This document shows positions 26,760 through 36,388 of a stretch of DNA of 59,908 bases, piece by piece. Source of the stretch: Meiothermus sp. (GTDB lineage: Bacteria; Deinococcota; Deinococci; Deinococcales; Thermaceae). The stretch lies in assembly GCF_025056915.1 (NCBI RefSeq), contig NZ_JANWVH010000007.1:1-59908 (forward strand), read 5' to 3'. Below the pieces are notes generated by a model that ran no database searches, had not been told where the DNA came from, and worked only from the letters and a program-made list of their open reading frames with translations. The position numbers were made by a program, and so were the translations under genes. Position 1 is the stretch's first letter. The number at the start of each line of letters is the position of its first letter.

Positions 26760-29471
26760 ATGGAACGTGCAGTGGACAGTTCGAACCTGGCCTTTTTGGA
26801 GGCCCTCTACCAGGAATACGAGCAAAACCCAGCATCCATTCCGCCCGAATGGTCCAGTTATTTCCACGCTGTTCAGGCCGAGACCGGCGGCGGAAATGGC
26901 CAGGTGGCCCAGCGAGAACCGTTGGACGGGGCCTCGGTGTCGGAACTGGCCTCGTTTTTTTTGCGCGCGGTGCGATTTTTGCGTACCTACCGGGAGCGCG
27001 GTCATCTGGTCGCACGCATAGACCCGCTGGAGCGCGAGCGCCGCACCCCACCCGAGCTTGACCCCAGCTTTTTCGGTCTGAGCGAGGCCGATCTGGATCG
27101 CCCGGTTCCAGTGGAACTGGGTGCGCCAACCTTGCGGGCGGTTTTGGAGCAGTACAAGGCCCGGTTTGGCGGAACGGTGGGCATCGAGTACGGCCACCTC
27201 GATGATCCGGCGGTGCGCAACTGGATTGAGGCCCGTCTGGCCGCCGGGTTTGCCCGGCCCACGGCTGAGCAGAAGAAGAAGATGCACGAGCGCCTGATGC
27301 AGGCCACCCTGTTTGAAGAGTTCCTGCAAAAGAAGTATTTGGGGGCCAAGACCTTCAGCCTGGAAGGCACCGAATCCCTGATTCCACTGCTCGACCTGAC
27401 CCTCGAGAGCGCCGCCCGGCAAGGGGTGGTGGAGGTGGTCATGGGGATGGCCCACCGGGGCCGCCTGAACGTGCTGGCCAATGTGGTTAGAAAGCCCTTG
27501 CGGGACATTTTTCTGGAGTTTGAGGAGCACTTCCCCGAGGGCTACCACGGCGACGTGAAATACCACCTGGGCTACTCCAACGACCTAACCACGCCCTATG
27601 GCAATGTGCACCTGTCGCTCAACTTCAACCCCTCGCACCTCGAGTTCGTGGCGCCGGTGGCGATGGGCCGCACCCGCGCCAAGCAAGACCGCTTTGGGGA
27701 TCGCAAGCGCGAGAAAGGCATGCTGTTGCTGGTGCATGGGGATGCGGCCTTCATTGGTGAGGGAATTGTGCAGGAAACCCTGAACATCTCGGGGATTCCG
27801 GCCTACACCGTGGGGGGAGCGGTGCACATCATCCTCAACAACCAGGTCGGCTTTACCACCGAGCCGCACGAATACACGGCCGGACGCTACTCGACCGAGA
27901 TTGCCAAGATGCTCGAGTCCCCCATTTTCCACGTCAACGCCGAGGACCCCGAGGCGCTGGTGGGGGTGGTGGAGCTGGCGATGGAGTTTCGCAAGACCTT
28001 CAAGCGCGACGTGTTCATTGACCTGATCGGCTACCGCAAGCGCGGCCACAACGAGACGGACGAGCCCAGCTTTACCCAGCCCGATATGTACCGCCGCATA
28101 GCGGCCAAAAAGCCCCTGTACCTGAGTTACCAGGCCAGGCTGGTGGAGGAGGGCCTCTGCACCCAGGAGGGCTGCAACCAGCTGGCCAAGCAGTACCAGG
28201 ACACCCTCGAGGCGGCCTTCTCGGGGGCCCGGCGTGAGCCGACCCCCACCCGTCCCCCTGCCGGCGGTGGGGTGTGGAAGGGCTTTCTGGGCGGCCCCGA
28301 GGAGGGCGTGCCCGACCCGGAGACAGGGGTGCCCCAGGAAAAGCTCTCGGCCCTGATGGAGAGCCTGACCCGCCTGCCGGAGGGGTTCAACCTGCACCCC
28401 AAGCTCACCAAGTTTGTGGAAGGCCGCCGCGAGATGGGCCAGAACAAGCGCCCGCTGGACTGGGCCTCCGCCGAGATGCTGGCCTTTGCCTCGCTGGCAG
28501 TGGAGGGTCATCCGGTGCGGCTTTCGGGCCAGGATGTGGTTCGTGGCACGTTTACCCAGCGGCACGGCGGCTACACCGACCACCTGACCGGCGAACGCTA
28601 CATTCCCGCCCATCATCTGGCCGAAGGCCAGGCGCCGGTGGAGCTTTACAATTCGGCGCTGTCTGAAGCGGCGGTGCTGGGCTTCGAGTACGGCTACAGC
28701 CTGGACATGCCCGAGGCGCTGGTGGGCTGGGAGGCCCAGTACGGCGATTTTGTAAATACCGCTCAGGTCATCATTGACCAGTTCATCGCCTCGGCTGAGG
28801 CCAAGTGGAGCCGGCTTTCCGGGATTGTTTTGCTGCTGCCGCACGGCATGGAGGGCGGCGGCCCTGAGCACAGCAGCGCCCGCCTCGAGCGCTTCTTGCA
28901 GCTTTGCTCCAACGACAACATGCAGGTGGCCTACCCCACCACCCCCGCGCAGTACTTTCACCTGCTGCGCCGTCAGGTGGTGCGCCCCTGGCGCAAGCCT
29001 TTAATCGTCATGACCCCCAAGAGCCTGCTGCGCAACCCCGATGCCGTCTCGAGGCTGGAGGAACTGGCCCAGGGCCGCTTCCAGCGGGTGCTTGCGGGCA
29101 GCCCCGGCGCCGAAATCAAGCGGGTGGTGCTCTGCTCGGGCAAGGTGTACTACGACCTCGAGGCGGCCCGGAGGGCGGCGGCCAGGGAGGACGTTGCCAT
29201 CATCCGCCTGGAGCAGCTCTACCCCTTTCCGATGCGGGAACTCGAGGCTGCCCTGGCGCAGTACCCCGCCCAGACCGAAGTGGTCTGGACCCAGGAAGAA
29301 CCGGCCAACATGGGGGCCTGGTGGTTCATCCGGGCTCGCTTTGGCGACCGCATCTTTGGTCACCCCTTGAGCGTGGTGGCCCGCCCCGAGTCCAGCAGTC
29401 CGGCGGTGGGCTCCAAGAAGGTGCACGACAAGGAGCAAAAGGCGATTGTATCGGCGGCCCTGGGTTTGTAA
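26760..29471 (+). CDS. sucA: 2-oxoglutarate dehydrogenase E1 component
   Basis: 903 residues. Thiamin-diphosphate-dependent decarboxylation of 2-oxoglutarate in the TCA cycle. Family blocks: N-terminal FLEALYQEYEQNPASIPPEW, SLEGTESLIPLLDLTLESAA near 200, GMAHRGRLNVLANV, HLGYSNDL, GDAAFIGEGIVQETLNIS (ThDP site) and YRKRGHNETDEPSFTQP. ATG 26760 is preferred to GTG 26754 because AAGGA lies nine bases upstream. Forms an operon with sucB and lpd. Confidence 0.97.
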   Translation: MERAVDSSNLAFLEALYQEYEQNPASIPPEWSSYFHAVQAETGGGNGQVAQREPLDGASVSELASFFLRAVRFLRTYRERGHLVARIDPLERERRTPPELDPSFFGLSEADLDRPVPVELGAPTLRAVLEQYKARFGGTVGIEYGHLDDPAVRNWIEARLAAGFARPTAEQKKKMHERLMQATLFEEFLQKKYLGAKTFSLEGTESLIPLLDLTLESAARQGVVEVVMGMAHRGRLNVLANVVRKPLRDIFLEFEEHFPEGYHGDVKYHLGYSNDLTTPYGNVHLSLNFNPSHLEFVAPVAMGRTRAKQDRFGDRKREKGMLLLVHGDAAFIGEGIVQETLNISGIPAYTVGGAVHIILNNQVGFTTEPHEYTAGRYSTEIAKMLESPIFHVNAEDPEALVGVVELAMEFRKTFKRDVFIDLIGYRKRGHNETDEPSFTQPDMYRRIAAKKPLYLSYQARLVEEGLCTQEGCNQLAKQYQDTLEAAFSGARREPTPTRPPAGGGVWKGFLGGPEEGVPDPETGVPQEKLSALMESLTRLPEGFNLHPKLTKFVEGRREMGQNKRPLDWASAEMLAFASLAVEGHPVRLSGQDVVRGTFTQRHGGYTDHLTGERYIPAHHLAEGQAPVELYNSALSEAAVLGFEYGYSLDMPEALVGWEAQYGDFVNTAQVIIDQFIASAEAKWSRLSGIVLLLPHGMEGGGPEHSSARLERFLQLCSNDNMQVAYPTTPAQYFHLLRRQVVRPWRKPLIVMTPKSLLRNPDAVSRLEELAQGRFQRVLAGSPGAEIKRVVLCSGKVYYDLEAARRAAAREDVAIIRLEQLYPFPMRELEAALAQYPAQTEVVWTQEEPANMGAWWFIRARFGDRIFGHPLSVVARPESSSPAVGSKKVHDKEQKAIVSAALGL

Positions 29472-29610
29472 GGGGCGTGGGGTACGGGTCTTGGAGGCCG
29501 AACCTCTTGACTCAGGGTGGCAGAGGGTGAGGGGCTTTCCACTCAAAACAGGCCCGTTCATGGTTTGGGAAACCCCTGGCCCTCACTTGCAGTAAAGTTG
29601 AACCGGTTGA

Positions 29611-29624
29611 GGTGCTTCGGCACC
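29611..29624 (+). promoter_or_regulatory. UUCG tetraloop hairpin before sucB
   Basis: GGTGC-TTCG-GCACC, a 5-bp stem closed by an exceptionally stable UUCG loop, in the 170-base sucA-sucB spacer, eight bases upstream of the GGGAGG ribosome site. It may set mRNA stability or processing between the two genes. Confidence 0.5.
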
Positions 29625-29641
29625 CCGGAATGGGAGGCAGC

Positions 29642-30823
29642 ATGGCCTTGGAACTCAAGATTCCCGCAGTGGGAGAATCCATCACCGAAGTGGAAATTGG
29701 ACAGTGGCTCAAGAAAGAGGGCGACCTGGTGGGGGCGGACGAGCCCCTGGTGGAGCTTGTGACCGACAAGGCCACCCTGGAACTACCCTCACCCGCGCAG
29801 GGGCGATTGGCAAAAATCCTCATCCCCAGCGGACAGGCCAAAGTGGGGGATGTGGTCGCCCTGCTGGAGGAGGGGGCTGTGGCTTCGGTTGCCGCCCCGG
29901 CGGCCCCGCCCGTCCAGCCGCCGGCGCCCAGCCCAGGTGTGGCCGTAGCGGAAGCAAAAGTCATGCCCTCTGCAGAGCGGCTGGCCGCCCAGACGGGCAT
30001 CCAGGCGGCCAGCCTACAGGGAACCGGCCCCGGCGGACGGGTGCTCAAAGAGGACGTGCAACGGGCAGCCCCACCCCCTGCACCCCAGCCCAGCCCCCCG
30101 GCGCCGATGACGGCCAGAGGTGAGCGCCGCGACGATGTGGTACCCATGACCCCATTGCGACGGCGTATTGCCGAGCGGTTGCTCTCGGCCAAGCAGAACA
30201 CCGCCATGCTCACCACCTTCAACGAGGCCGACATGGGCGCGGTGATGGAGCTTCGCAAGGAGTTTGGCGAGGCTTTTCAGAAGAAATACGGGGTCAAGCT
30301 GGGCTTTATGAGCTTCTTTGTGAAGGCGGTCACCCAGGCCCTGCAGGAAATTCCCCAGCTCAATGCCGAGATTCGCGGCACCGACATCGTTTACCACCGC
30401 TACTACGATATCGGGATTGCGGTGGGCGGGGGCGAGGGTTTGGTGGTGCCGGTGATTCGCAACACCGAACAGCTCAGCATGGCCCAGATTGAGGCCATCA
30501 TCGCCGATTACGGTGAACGGGTGCGCTCCAAGAAAATCAAGCCCGAGGAGCTGATGGGGGGCACCTTTACCATCACCAACGGCGGCATCTACGGCTCGCT
30601 CAACTCCACCCCCATCATCAACCCGCCGCAGGTGGGCATTCTGGGCATGCATGCCATCGTCGAGCGCCCCGTGGCCAAAAACGGCGCGGTGGTGATCCGT
30701 CCCATGATGAACCTGGCCCTCTCCTACGACCACCGCATCGTAGACGGGCGTGAGGCCGTGACCTTCCTCAAGCGGGTCAAGGAGCTTATCGAGAACCCGG
30801 TGCGGCTGGCGCTGGAAGTCTAG
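29642..30823 (+). CDS. sucB: Dihydrolipoamide succinyltransferase, E2 of the 2-oxoglutarate dehydrogenase complex
   Basis: 393 residues. Lipoyl domain 1-77 with the lipoylated lysine in [12 protein letters not shown]; Ala/Pro linker; peripheral subunit-binding domain near 105-140 ([20 protein letters not shown]); second linker; catalytic domain from about 160 ending in the active-site [10 protein letters not shown]. The catalytic core block [20 protein letters not shown] is typical of succinyltransferases. ATG 29642 follows GGGAGG. Confidence 0.96.
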   Translation: MALELKIPAVGESITEVEIGQWLKKEGDLVGADEPLVELVTDKATLELPSPAQGRLAKILIPSGQAKVGDVVALLEEGAVASVAAPAAPPVQPPAPSPGVAVAEAKVMPSAERLAAQTGIQAASLQGTGPGGRVLKEDVQRAAPPPAPQPSPPAPMTARGERRDDVVPMTPLRRRIAERLLSAKQNTAMLTTFNEADMGAVMELRKEFGEAFQKKYGVKLGFMSFFVKAVTQALQEIPQLNAEIRGTDIVYHRYYDIGIAVGGGEGLVVPVIRNTEQLSMAQIEAIIADYGERVRSKKIKPEELMGGTFTITNGGIYGSLNSTPIINPPQVGILGMHAIVERPVAKNGAVVIRPMMNLALSYDHRIVDGREAVTFLKRVKELIENPVRLALEV

Positions 30824-30861
30824 CTCGAGCTGTGTTTGCTATCTGCAACGGATGAGGTTTT

Positions 30862-32244
30862 ATGCCAAAGCATCAACTGGTGGTTATCGGAGCGGGGCCT
30901 GGGGGCTATGTGGCCGCCATCAAGGCCGCCCAGCTCGGGCTGGATGTGGCTTGCATCGAGAAAGAAGCGGCCCTGGGTGGCACCTGCCTAAGGGTGGGCT
31001 GCATTCCCTCCAAGGCGCTGCTCGAGGCCAGCGAGAAAATTCACGCGGCTGAGATGAACCAGATCATCGGGGTTCGAATCGGCCAGGCCGAGCTCGACCT
31101 GCCGGCCCTAATGGCCCACAAGGACAAAGTGGTCCGGGCCAACACCGGAGGCATTGACTACCTATTCAAGAAGAACAAGGTGACCCGCTACCTGGGGCAT
31201 GGCCGGATAGTGGCTCCCAACAAGGTGGTGGTCGAGGGGCCGGAAGGGGTGCAGGAACTCGAGGCCGAGCGCATCCTGATTGCAACCGGCTCCAAACCGG
31301 CCTCACTGAAGGGCGTGGAGCTCGATTACGACATCGTAGGCACATCCGACCAGGCCATTGCCTACCCCAAGGTGCCCGAGACGCTGGTGGTGATTGGAGG
31401 CGGGGTGATTGGCCTCGAGCTGGGCTCGGTCTGGAACCGCCTCGGTTCCAAAGTGACGGTGCTGGAATACCTGCCCACCATTCTGGGCGGGATGGATGGC
31501 GAAATCGCGCGCGCGGCGGAAAAAATCTTCAAAAAACAGGGCCTGGACATCCGCACCGGGGTGCGGGTAACCGCCGCCTACAGCAAAGACGGCAAGGGCT
31601 GGGTGGAATACGAGGGCGGTGAACCGCTGGTGGCCGACCGGGTGCTGCTGGCGACCGGGCGGGTGCCCAACACCGAGGGGCTGGGCCTGGAAAACGTGGG
31701 GCTTTCCACCGACGAGCGGGGCCGCATCCCGGTCAATGCCCATTACCAGACCGCTGTGCCCAACATCTTCGCCATCGGCGACGTGATTGCGGGCCCCATG
31801 CTGGCCCACAAGGCCGAAGAGGAAGGCTACGCTGCGGTCGAGTATATGGTCACGGGATACGGCCACGTGGACTACAACTCGATTCCCAACGTGGTCTATA
31901 CCCACCCTGAAATTGCCTCGGTGGGCAGGAGCGAGGAAGAACTGAAGGCTGCCGGAGTCCCCTACAAGAAAGGCACGTTCCCCTTCTCGGCCAACGGGCG
32001 GGCCCGGGCCATGAACGACACCGAGGGCTTTGCCAAAATCCTGGCCCATGCTGAGACCGACCGCATACTCGGCGTCCACATTATCGGTCCCAGGGCCGGC
32101 GATCTAATCGCCGAAGCCGCCGTTGCCATGGCCTTCCATGCCTCGTCCGAGGACCTGGCCAGGGCATCTCATGCACACCCGACCCTGGCCGAGGTTCTGA
32201 AGGAAGCGGCGCTGGCAACCTGGGACAAACCCATTCACATCTAG
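30862..32244 (+). CDS. lpd: Dihydrolipoyl dehydrogenase, E3
   Basis: 460 residues, FAD flavoenzyme that reoxidises the lipoyl group with NAD+. FAD site VIGAGPGGYVAAIKAAQLG, redox-active disulfide GGTCLRVGCIPSKALLEAS, NAD site VVIGGGVIGLELGSVWNRLG, and the C-terminal base HAHPTLAE. Third gene of the sucA-sucB-lpd operon, 38 bases after sucB behind GATGAGG. Confidence 0.97.
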   Translation: MPKHQLVVIGAGPGGYVAAIKAAQLGLDVACIEKEAALGGTCLRVGCIPSKALLEASEKIHAAEMNQIIGVRIGQAELDLPALMAHKDKVVRANTGGIDYLFKKNKVTRYLGHGRIVAPNKVVVEGPEGVQELEAERILIATGSKPASLKGVELDYDIVGTSDQAIAYPKVPETLVVIGGGVIGLELGSVWNRLGSKVTVLEYLPTILGGMDGEIARAAEKIFKKQGLDIRTGVRVTAAYSKDGKGWVEYEGGEPLVADRVLLATGRVPNTEGLGLENVGLSTDERGRIPVNAHYQTAVPNIFAIGDVIAGPMLAHKAEEEGYAAVEYMVTGYGHVDYNSIPNVVYTHPEIASVGRSEEELKAAGVPYKKGTFPFSANGRARAMNDTEGFAKILAHAETDRILGVHIIGPRAGDLIAEAAVAMAFHASSEDLARASHAHPTLAEVLKEAALATWDKPIHI

Positions 32245-32536
32245 CGCCTCAGTGTGTGTGGGTCTATTCACAACCTCGTCTCTGCGAGCGCTTCGCTCGG
32301 CTATTCGGGGGTGGAGGGTGGGTTTTTCACACCTGCCCCCTGCGCCCGAACCCCTGCGCCGACACACCGCTGCAATGGTATGCAAAGGGTTCTAGCAAAG
32401 TTGGTATGACCGGGCGGCCACGTCGGTAAGGAGCGCCTTGTGCCTCAGCGGTTGGGACTAGAAGGAGAAAGTGCTGTATCGCCGGGGTTTGCAACCGGGA
32501 GTGAACTTGAAATGCGGTGTTCTGGGGCGTGCCCGG
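32245..32536. other. Intergenic region after lpd
   Basis: 292 bases. CGAGCGcttCGCTCG near 32286-32300 is a strong hairpin without a T run, perhaps the lpd 3' end; its GGCTATTCGGGGGT continuation resembles 59645-59660. A one-ended MITE match (GCGGCCACGTCGGTAAGGAGCGC, in parts) lies at 32412-32434. No gene seen. Confidence 0.45.
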
Positions 32537-32713
32537 CTACCGAGGCCCCCTGGCCAGGAGGTTGGCGAACCCCAGGGCGAGAATCAAGACCACGCCCAGC
32601 GCCCAAAAGGGAAATGCGCCTGGAAGCCAGCCCTGCCACTGGGCAAGGTAGACCAAAGCACCCACCAGAAGGGCAATCAGAGCCCATAAAGAAAACGGCT
32701 TTATGCCTTCCAT
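32537..32713 (-). CDS. Small two-helix membrane protein, unknown function
   Basis: 58 residues, MEGIKPFSLWALIALLVGAL then VYLAQWQGWLPGAFPFWALG and VVLILALGFANLLARGPR. Two hydrophobic helices (about 8-24 and 36-54) with a WQGW turn and a basic end indicate an inner-membrane protein. It starts nine bases after the stop of the AhpD-like gene, suggesting cotranscription. I recognise no family. Confidence 0.6.
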   Translation of the reverse strand: MEGIKPFSLWALIALLVGALVYLAQWQGWLPGAFPFWALGVVLILALGFANLLARGPR

Positions 32714-32722
32714 GAGACCAGT

Positions 32723-33364
32723 TTACCGTTTGTCCCGGTGCAGAAAGTAGTACACCTCGTTGGGCACCCAGCCCAGGGCGTTGGCCAGGCGGTTGGTGAA
32801 GTTGAACATGGCTGCGACCTGCGCCGCCTCAAAAATGGCCTCATCGGACAGCCCCAGGGCCCGCAGCATCTGGACGTCGGCAGAGCTCATAACCGCCGAA
32901 TCTACCGTCATCTGGTAGGCAAACTCCAGGAGTGCGTGTTCTCTGGGGGTTAGATGGGCCCGGCGGAAGTTGGCCGCAAGCACATCCGGCAGCACGGGGT
33001 CGCCGGTAATTTCGCGTAAATAAGCCTTGTGCGAGGCCAGACAGTATTCGCACTGGTTGGCCGAGGAGACCACCACCGCAATCATCTCGCGCTCCTTGCG
33101 GCTCAGATGGCTCTGGTCTTCGTTGCGCATCAGAAAATCGTAGTAGCGGAACCAGCGCAGGAAGTGCTCCGGGGTGAGGGCAAAGTTGCGGGCCACGTTG
33201 GGCACGAAACCTGTCTTTTCCTGAAACTTCCCGAACAAGACCCGGACGTCCTCGGGAACCTGGTCTTCGGGTGGAACCCTGACCCAGGCTGTGGGCTGGG
33301 GCTCAGGTCTGGCCTTTTGGGGGGTTTTTTTGACCTTGGTGGGCTTGGCTCTGGGCTTCGCCAT
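32723..33364 (-). CDS. AhpD-like peroxidase-related protein
   Basis: 213 residues. Carboxymuconolactone decarboxylase/AhpD fold with the motif EREMIAVVVSSANQCEYCLASH, i.e. the CxxC plus His used for alkylhydroperoxide reduction. The first 25 residues are Lys/Pro-rich. Middle gene of a (-) trio between a B12-binding subunit (38 bases upstream) and a small membrane protein. Peroxidase activity is inferred from the motif only. Confidence 0.85.
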   Translation of the reverse strand: MAKPRAKPTKVKKTPQKARPEPQPTAWVRVPPEDQVPEDVRVLFGKFQEKTGFVPNVARNFALTPEHFLRWFRYYDFLMRNEDQSHLSRKEREMIAVVVSSANQCEYCLASHKAYLREITGDPVLPDVLAANFRRAHLTPREHALLEFAYQMTVDSAVMSSADVQMLRALGLSDEAIFEAAQVAAMFNFTNRLANALGWVPNEVYYFLHRDKR

Positions 33365-33402
33365 AGGGGTTGCTCCGGTGTCGGGTCAAGCTCCAGAGGA
33401 GC

Positions 33403-33816
33403 TCAGCCCTGGGCCGCCCATCGTTCGGGGGTGGCTTTCTTCAGGAAGTCCACAATGTCCTGGGTGCTGGTGCCGGGGCCGAAAACGCTGGCAACGCCCA
33501 GTTGCTTGAGGTGGGGCACGTCCTCATCGGGAATAATACCGCCCCCGAAGAGCAGGATGTCGCCTGCGCCCTGCTCATCGAGGAGCCGCCGCACCTCGCT
33601 GAAGTAGTGCATGTGGGCGCCGGACAGCACCGATAGGCCGATGGCATCCACGTCTTCTTGCAGGGCAGCCGAGACGATCATCTCCGGGGTTTGTCGCAAG
33701 CCCGTATAAATGACCTCCATTCCGGCATCGCGCAAGGCTCGAGCGACCACCTTGGCCCCCCGGTCGTGACCGTCCAGGCCAGGCTTGGCAATGAGCACCC
33801 GTATTCTTCTGTCCAT
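33403..33816 (-). CDS. Cobalamin-binding subunit of methylmalonyl-CoA mutase family
   Basis: 137 residues, a stand-alone B12-binding domain. The DxHxxG cobalamin motif is seen in [18 protein letters not shown], followed by the SxL motif (LSVLSGAH) and the GGG loop (LLFGGGIIP). Such small subunits pair with a separately encoded catalytic subunit, not present here. The corrinoid genes at 56121-57474 are its natural partners in cofactor supply. ATG at 33816. Confidence 0.9.
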   Translation of the reverse strand: MDRRIRVLIAKPGLDGHDRGAKVVARALRDAGMEVIYTGLRQTPEMIVSAALQEDVDAIGLSVLSGAHMHYFSEVRRLLDEQGAGDILLFGGGIIPDEDVPHLKQLGVASVFGPGTSTQDIVDFLKKATPERWAAQG

Positions 33817-33894
33817 GACCCCATCTTACGGTATGGGGGTCGGGGGCGGCTAGGGAAGAAACCCCCGCTTCCTGGAGGCTGCTTCGCCCCCAGA

Positions 33895-34377
33895 TCAGGT
33901 CATGGCTGTGGACAATTCAGGCTGATGGTGGGATTTTTCCAGGTGGGCCTTGAACTGCTCAAAGGTCACCTTGAGGAGCTTGTTGGGCTCGCCAAACACC
34001 GCGGCATACCAGTCGGCGGCCCTGTCCAAAAGAGGCGAGCTGTAATGCGGGTGGCCCTCGAACAAGAGCTCGAGGTGGGTGCTTCCATCCGGCGCCTCAT
34101 CCAGGCGTACCCAGCCCGAAATTTCCAGGTTATGAGGTACGCCCGGCACGCTCCGGAAGGCCAGATATTCCGGAGGCCTGCGTTCGGTGGCCTCGGCGAC
34201 CCAGACCAGGTCGACCGGGGGCTGTCCACGGGCCTTAAAGCGCCAGCCCGAGCCCACCCGGCTGACCTCTTTGATGGCCCTGGCCCAGGTGGGCCAGCTC
34301 GAGAAATCCTGAAAGGCGGCCCAGACCACCTCTCGTGGGGCCTGGATGTTGAGTACCAACTCCTCCCTGAAACGCAT
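33895..34377 (-). CDS. SRPBCC-family (START-like) protein
   Basis: 160 residues. Opening ELVLNIQAPREVVWAAFQDFSSWPTWARAI is the helix-grip start of polyketide-cyclase/SRPBCC proteins, with the strand WRFKARGQPPVDLVWVAEAT following. They bind hydrophobic ligands; no ligand can be named. AGGTAGC lies just before the ATG. It is read away from trmFO. Confidence 0.8.
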   Translation of the reverse strand: MRFREELVLNIQAPREVVWAAFQDFSSWPTWARAIKEVSRVGSGWRFKARGQPPVDLVWVAEATERRPPEYLAFRSVPGVPHNLEISGWVRLDEAPDGSTHLELLFEGHPHYSSPLLDRAADWYAAVFGEPNKLLKVTFEQFKAHLEKSHHQPELSTAMT

Positions 34378-34457
34378 GGCTACCTCCCTTGGGGCTTCTG
34401 CACAGGTAGGAAAGAGATTGGAAGCAAGATTGGTTTTGACTCATGATGCCCTAAAGT

Positions 34458-34485
34458 TTGTAGAGCGGATGAAAGCTGGTATACA
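34458..34485 (+). promoter_or_regulatory. Leaderless-type promoter of trmFO
   Basis: TTGTAG (34458-34463), 16-base spacer, TATACA (34480-34485), then eight bases to the first ATG. Transcription would begin at or next to the start codon; no Shine-Dalgarno is present. Confidence 0.6.
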
Positions 34486-34493
34486 CTTCGTGA

Positions 34494-35861
34494 ATGATGT
34501 GGGTGCATGTGATTGGGGCTGGTTTGTCGGGGGCAGAGGCGGCCTACGCGGCTGCGCGCATGGGGGCGCAGGTTCGGCTTTACGAGATGCGGCCAGTGCG
34601 GATGACTCCGGCCCACCGAAGCGCCCATTTTGCCGAGCTGGTCTGCTCCAATAGCCTGGGCGGTGAGGGCGAGACCAACGCCAAGGGGCTGCTGCAGGCT
34701 GAGATGCGAGCTGCGGGGTCGCTCATCCTGCAGTCGGCGGATCGCAACCGGGTTCCGGCGGGCGGTGCGCTGGCCGTCGAACGGGAAGCGTTCTCCCAGG
34801 AGATTACTGCGGTGCTTCAGGCCAACCCTCGGATTGAGGTGGTGCGGGCTGAGCTAACGACGCTGCCAAAGGACGGTGTGGTGGTGCTGGCGACCGGCCC
34901 CCTCACCTCCGATGCCCTGGCCGAGCACCTGCAGGACTTGCTGGGGGAGGAGTTCCTGGGCTTCTACGACGCAGCGGCGCCGGTGGTGTTGGGCGAGAGC
35001 ATCAACCTGGACATCGCTTACCGGGCAGGGCGCTACGGCCAGCAGGCAGACTACCTCAACTGCCCCATGAACGAAGCCGAGTACCGGCGCTTTTATGAAA
35101 CGCTGACCCAGGCCCGCCGGCACACCCCCCACGATTGGGAGAAGCTCGAGTTCTTCGAAGGCTGTATGCCCATTGAGGAAATCGCCCGCCGGGGCTACGA
35201 TACCCCGCGCTTTGGCCCCCTGAAGCCGGTGGGGCTGCCCGATCCGCGCACAGGCAGGGAACCTTATGCGGTGGTACAGCTACGGGCCGAGGACCGGCGG
35301 GGCCAGATGTGGAGCCTGGTGGGCTTCCAGACGGGCCTCAAGTGGGGCGACCAGAAGAGCGTGGTGCAGTGCATTCCCGGCCTGGAGAACGCCGAGATCG
35401 TGCGCTACGGGGTGATGCACCGCAACACCTACCTGTGTGCGCCCCGGCTGATTGAGCCCACCCTGCAGTTTCGGAGGCACCCTCGCCTCTTGGTGGCGGG
35501 GGTGCTCTGCGGGGTGGAGGGGTACCTCGAGTCCGCTGCCACGGGCTTTCTGGCCGGCCTCAACGCGGCCCGCCTGGCTCAGGGCCAAGAACCCCTGGTG
35601 CCCCCCGAGGAATCCATGCTGGGCGGCCTGGTGCGCTACCTGTCGAGCGCCAATCCCGACAACTTCCAGCCCATGAACGCCAACTGGGGGCTGGTTCCCA
35701 TCGCCGACGGCAAGGGCAAAAAAGCCGACAAGCGCAGCCGGATGTTCCGCCGGGGTTTGGAGCAGTTTCAGCGCTGGGTTGCTTGGGCGTTGCCGGCCCA
35801 GCCGGGGCCTGAGGACGACCCGCTGCCTGCTAGCGCGGAAATACCGGCAGGTTCAGCGTAG
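34494..35861 (+). CDS. trmFO: Methylenetetrahydrofolate-tRNA-(uracil-5-)-methyltransferase TrmFO
   Basis: 455 residues. Forms ribothymidine-54 in tRNA using folate and FAD. FAD site VIGAGLSGAEAAYAAARMGA; AELVCSNSLGGEGETNAKGLL holds the conserved cysteine; GVMHRNTYLCAPRLIEPTLQ contains the second. Two adjacent ATGs start it and either fits. A leaderless promoter immediately precedes it. The 3' end overlaps the convergent SLH-like gene by 32 bases. Confidence 0.95.
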   Translation: MMWVHVIGAGLSGAEAAYAAARMGAQVRLYEMRPVRMTPAHRSAHFAELVCSNSLGGEGETNAKGLLQAEMRAAGSLILQSADRNRVPAGGALAVEREAFSQEITAVLQANPRIEVVRAELTTLPKDGVVVLATGPLTSDALAEHLQDLLGEEFLGFYDAAAPVVLGESINLDIAYRAGRYGQQADYLNCPMNEAEYRRFYETLTQARRHTPHDWEKLEFFEGCMPIEEIARRGYDTPRFGPLKPVGLPDPRTGREPYAVVQLRAEDRRGQMWSLVGFQTGLKWGDQKSVVQCIPGLENAEIVRYGVMHRNTYLCAPRLIEPTLQFRRHPRLLVAGVLCGVEGYLESAATGFLAGLNAARLAQGQEPLVPPEESMLGGLVRYLSSANPDNFQPMNANWGLVPIADGKGKKADKRSRMFRRGLEQFQRWVAWALPAQPGPEDDPLPASAEIPAGSA

Positions 35862-36312
35862 CCAGGCTGCTGTAGTCTACCTTCCAGCCCTGTTCAGCGA
35901 AGACCAGTCGGGCCGTTCCGCTGCGTTGCACGGCGGCCCCGTTCAGCGCGGCGCTCAGCCTGAAACGGATGGACGCCTGGTTGCCCGCAACCTGGGTTTG
36001 CAACCCCGCCAGCTCAAAGCTCTGAAGGGTTACCCCACTGCGGCCAAAGCCTGGTGCGGGGTTTTGCAAAAAGCGTTCGCTCCAGACCGAATCCTGGCAC
36101 TTGAGCCCCTCGAACACCTGGCGCAAGGCGTTCTCGGCCAACAGGGCCGAGGGCAGGGGGCGTGCGTTGGGGTCGGGGCGTGAGAGGGCCTCTACGGCAG
36201 CTCGAGCCCAGTGACAGGGTGGCACGTCCACAAAAGGCGAGGTGCCCGCCTGGGGTTGTCCCTGGGCCAGGGCCAGGTTCCCCAAAAAGACAAGGGCAAG
36301 CACTTTTTTCAT
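35830..36312 (-). CDS. Secreted protein with an SLH-like N-terminal segment
   Basis: 160 residues with a signal peptide (MKKVLALVFLGNLALAQG). Residues 25-45, FVDVPPCHWARAAVEALSR, resemble the start of an S-layer homology repeat, the domain that tethers outer-envelope proteins to secondary cell-wall polymer in Thermus relatives. The rest is a beta-rich domain with no recognised family. Divergent from glmM, convergent with trmFO. Confidence 0.7.
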   Translation of the reverse strand: MKKVLALVFLGNLALAQGQPQAGTSPFVDVPPCHWARAAVEALSRPDPNARPLPSALLAENALRQVFEGLKCQDSVWSERFLQNPAPGFGRSGVTLQSFELAGLQTQVAGNQASIRFRLSAALNGAAVQRSGTARLVFAEQGWKVDYSSLATLNLPVFPR

Positions 36313-36373
36313 GTGTCAACCCTGACAGACCCATACCCCAGCAACAAGCGAACCCAACACCTTTCGGTATGGG

Positions 36374-36379
36374 TATAAA
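36374..36379 (+). promoter_or_regulatory. -10 element of glmM
   Basis: TATAAA nine bases before the glmM ATG and no Shine-Dalgarno, the same geometry as trmFO. No good -35 is visible. Confidence 0.45.
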
Positions 36380-36388
36380 CTGTGTGAG

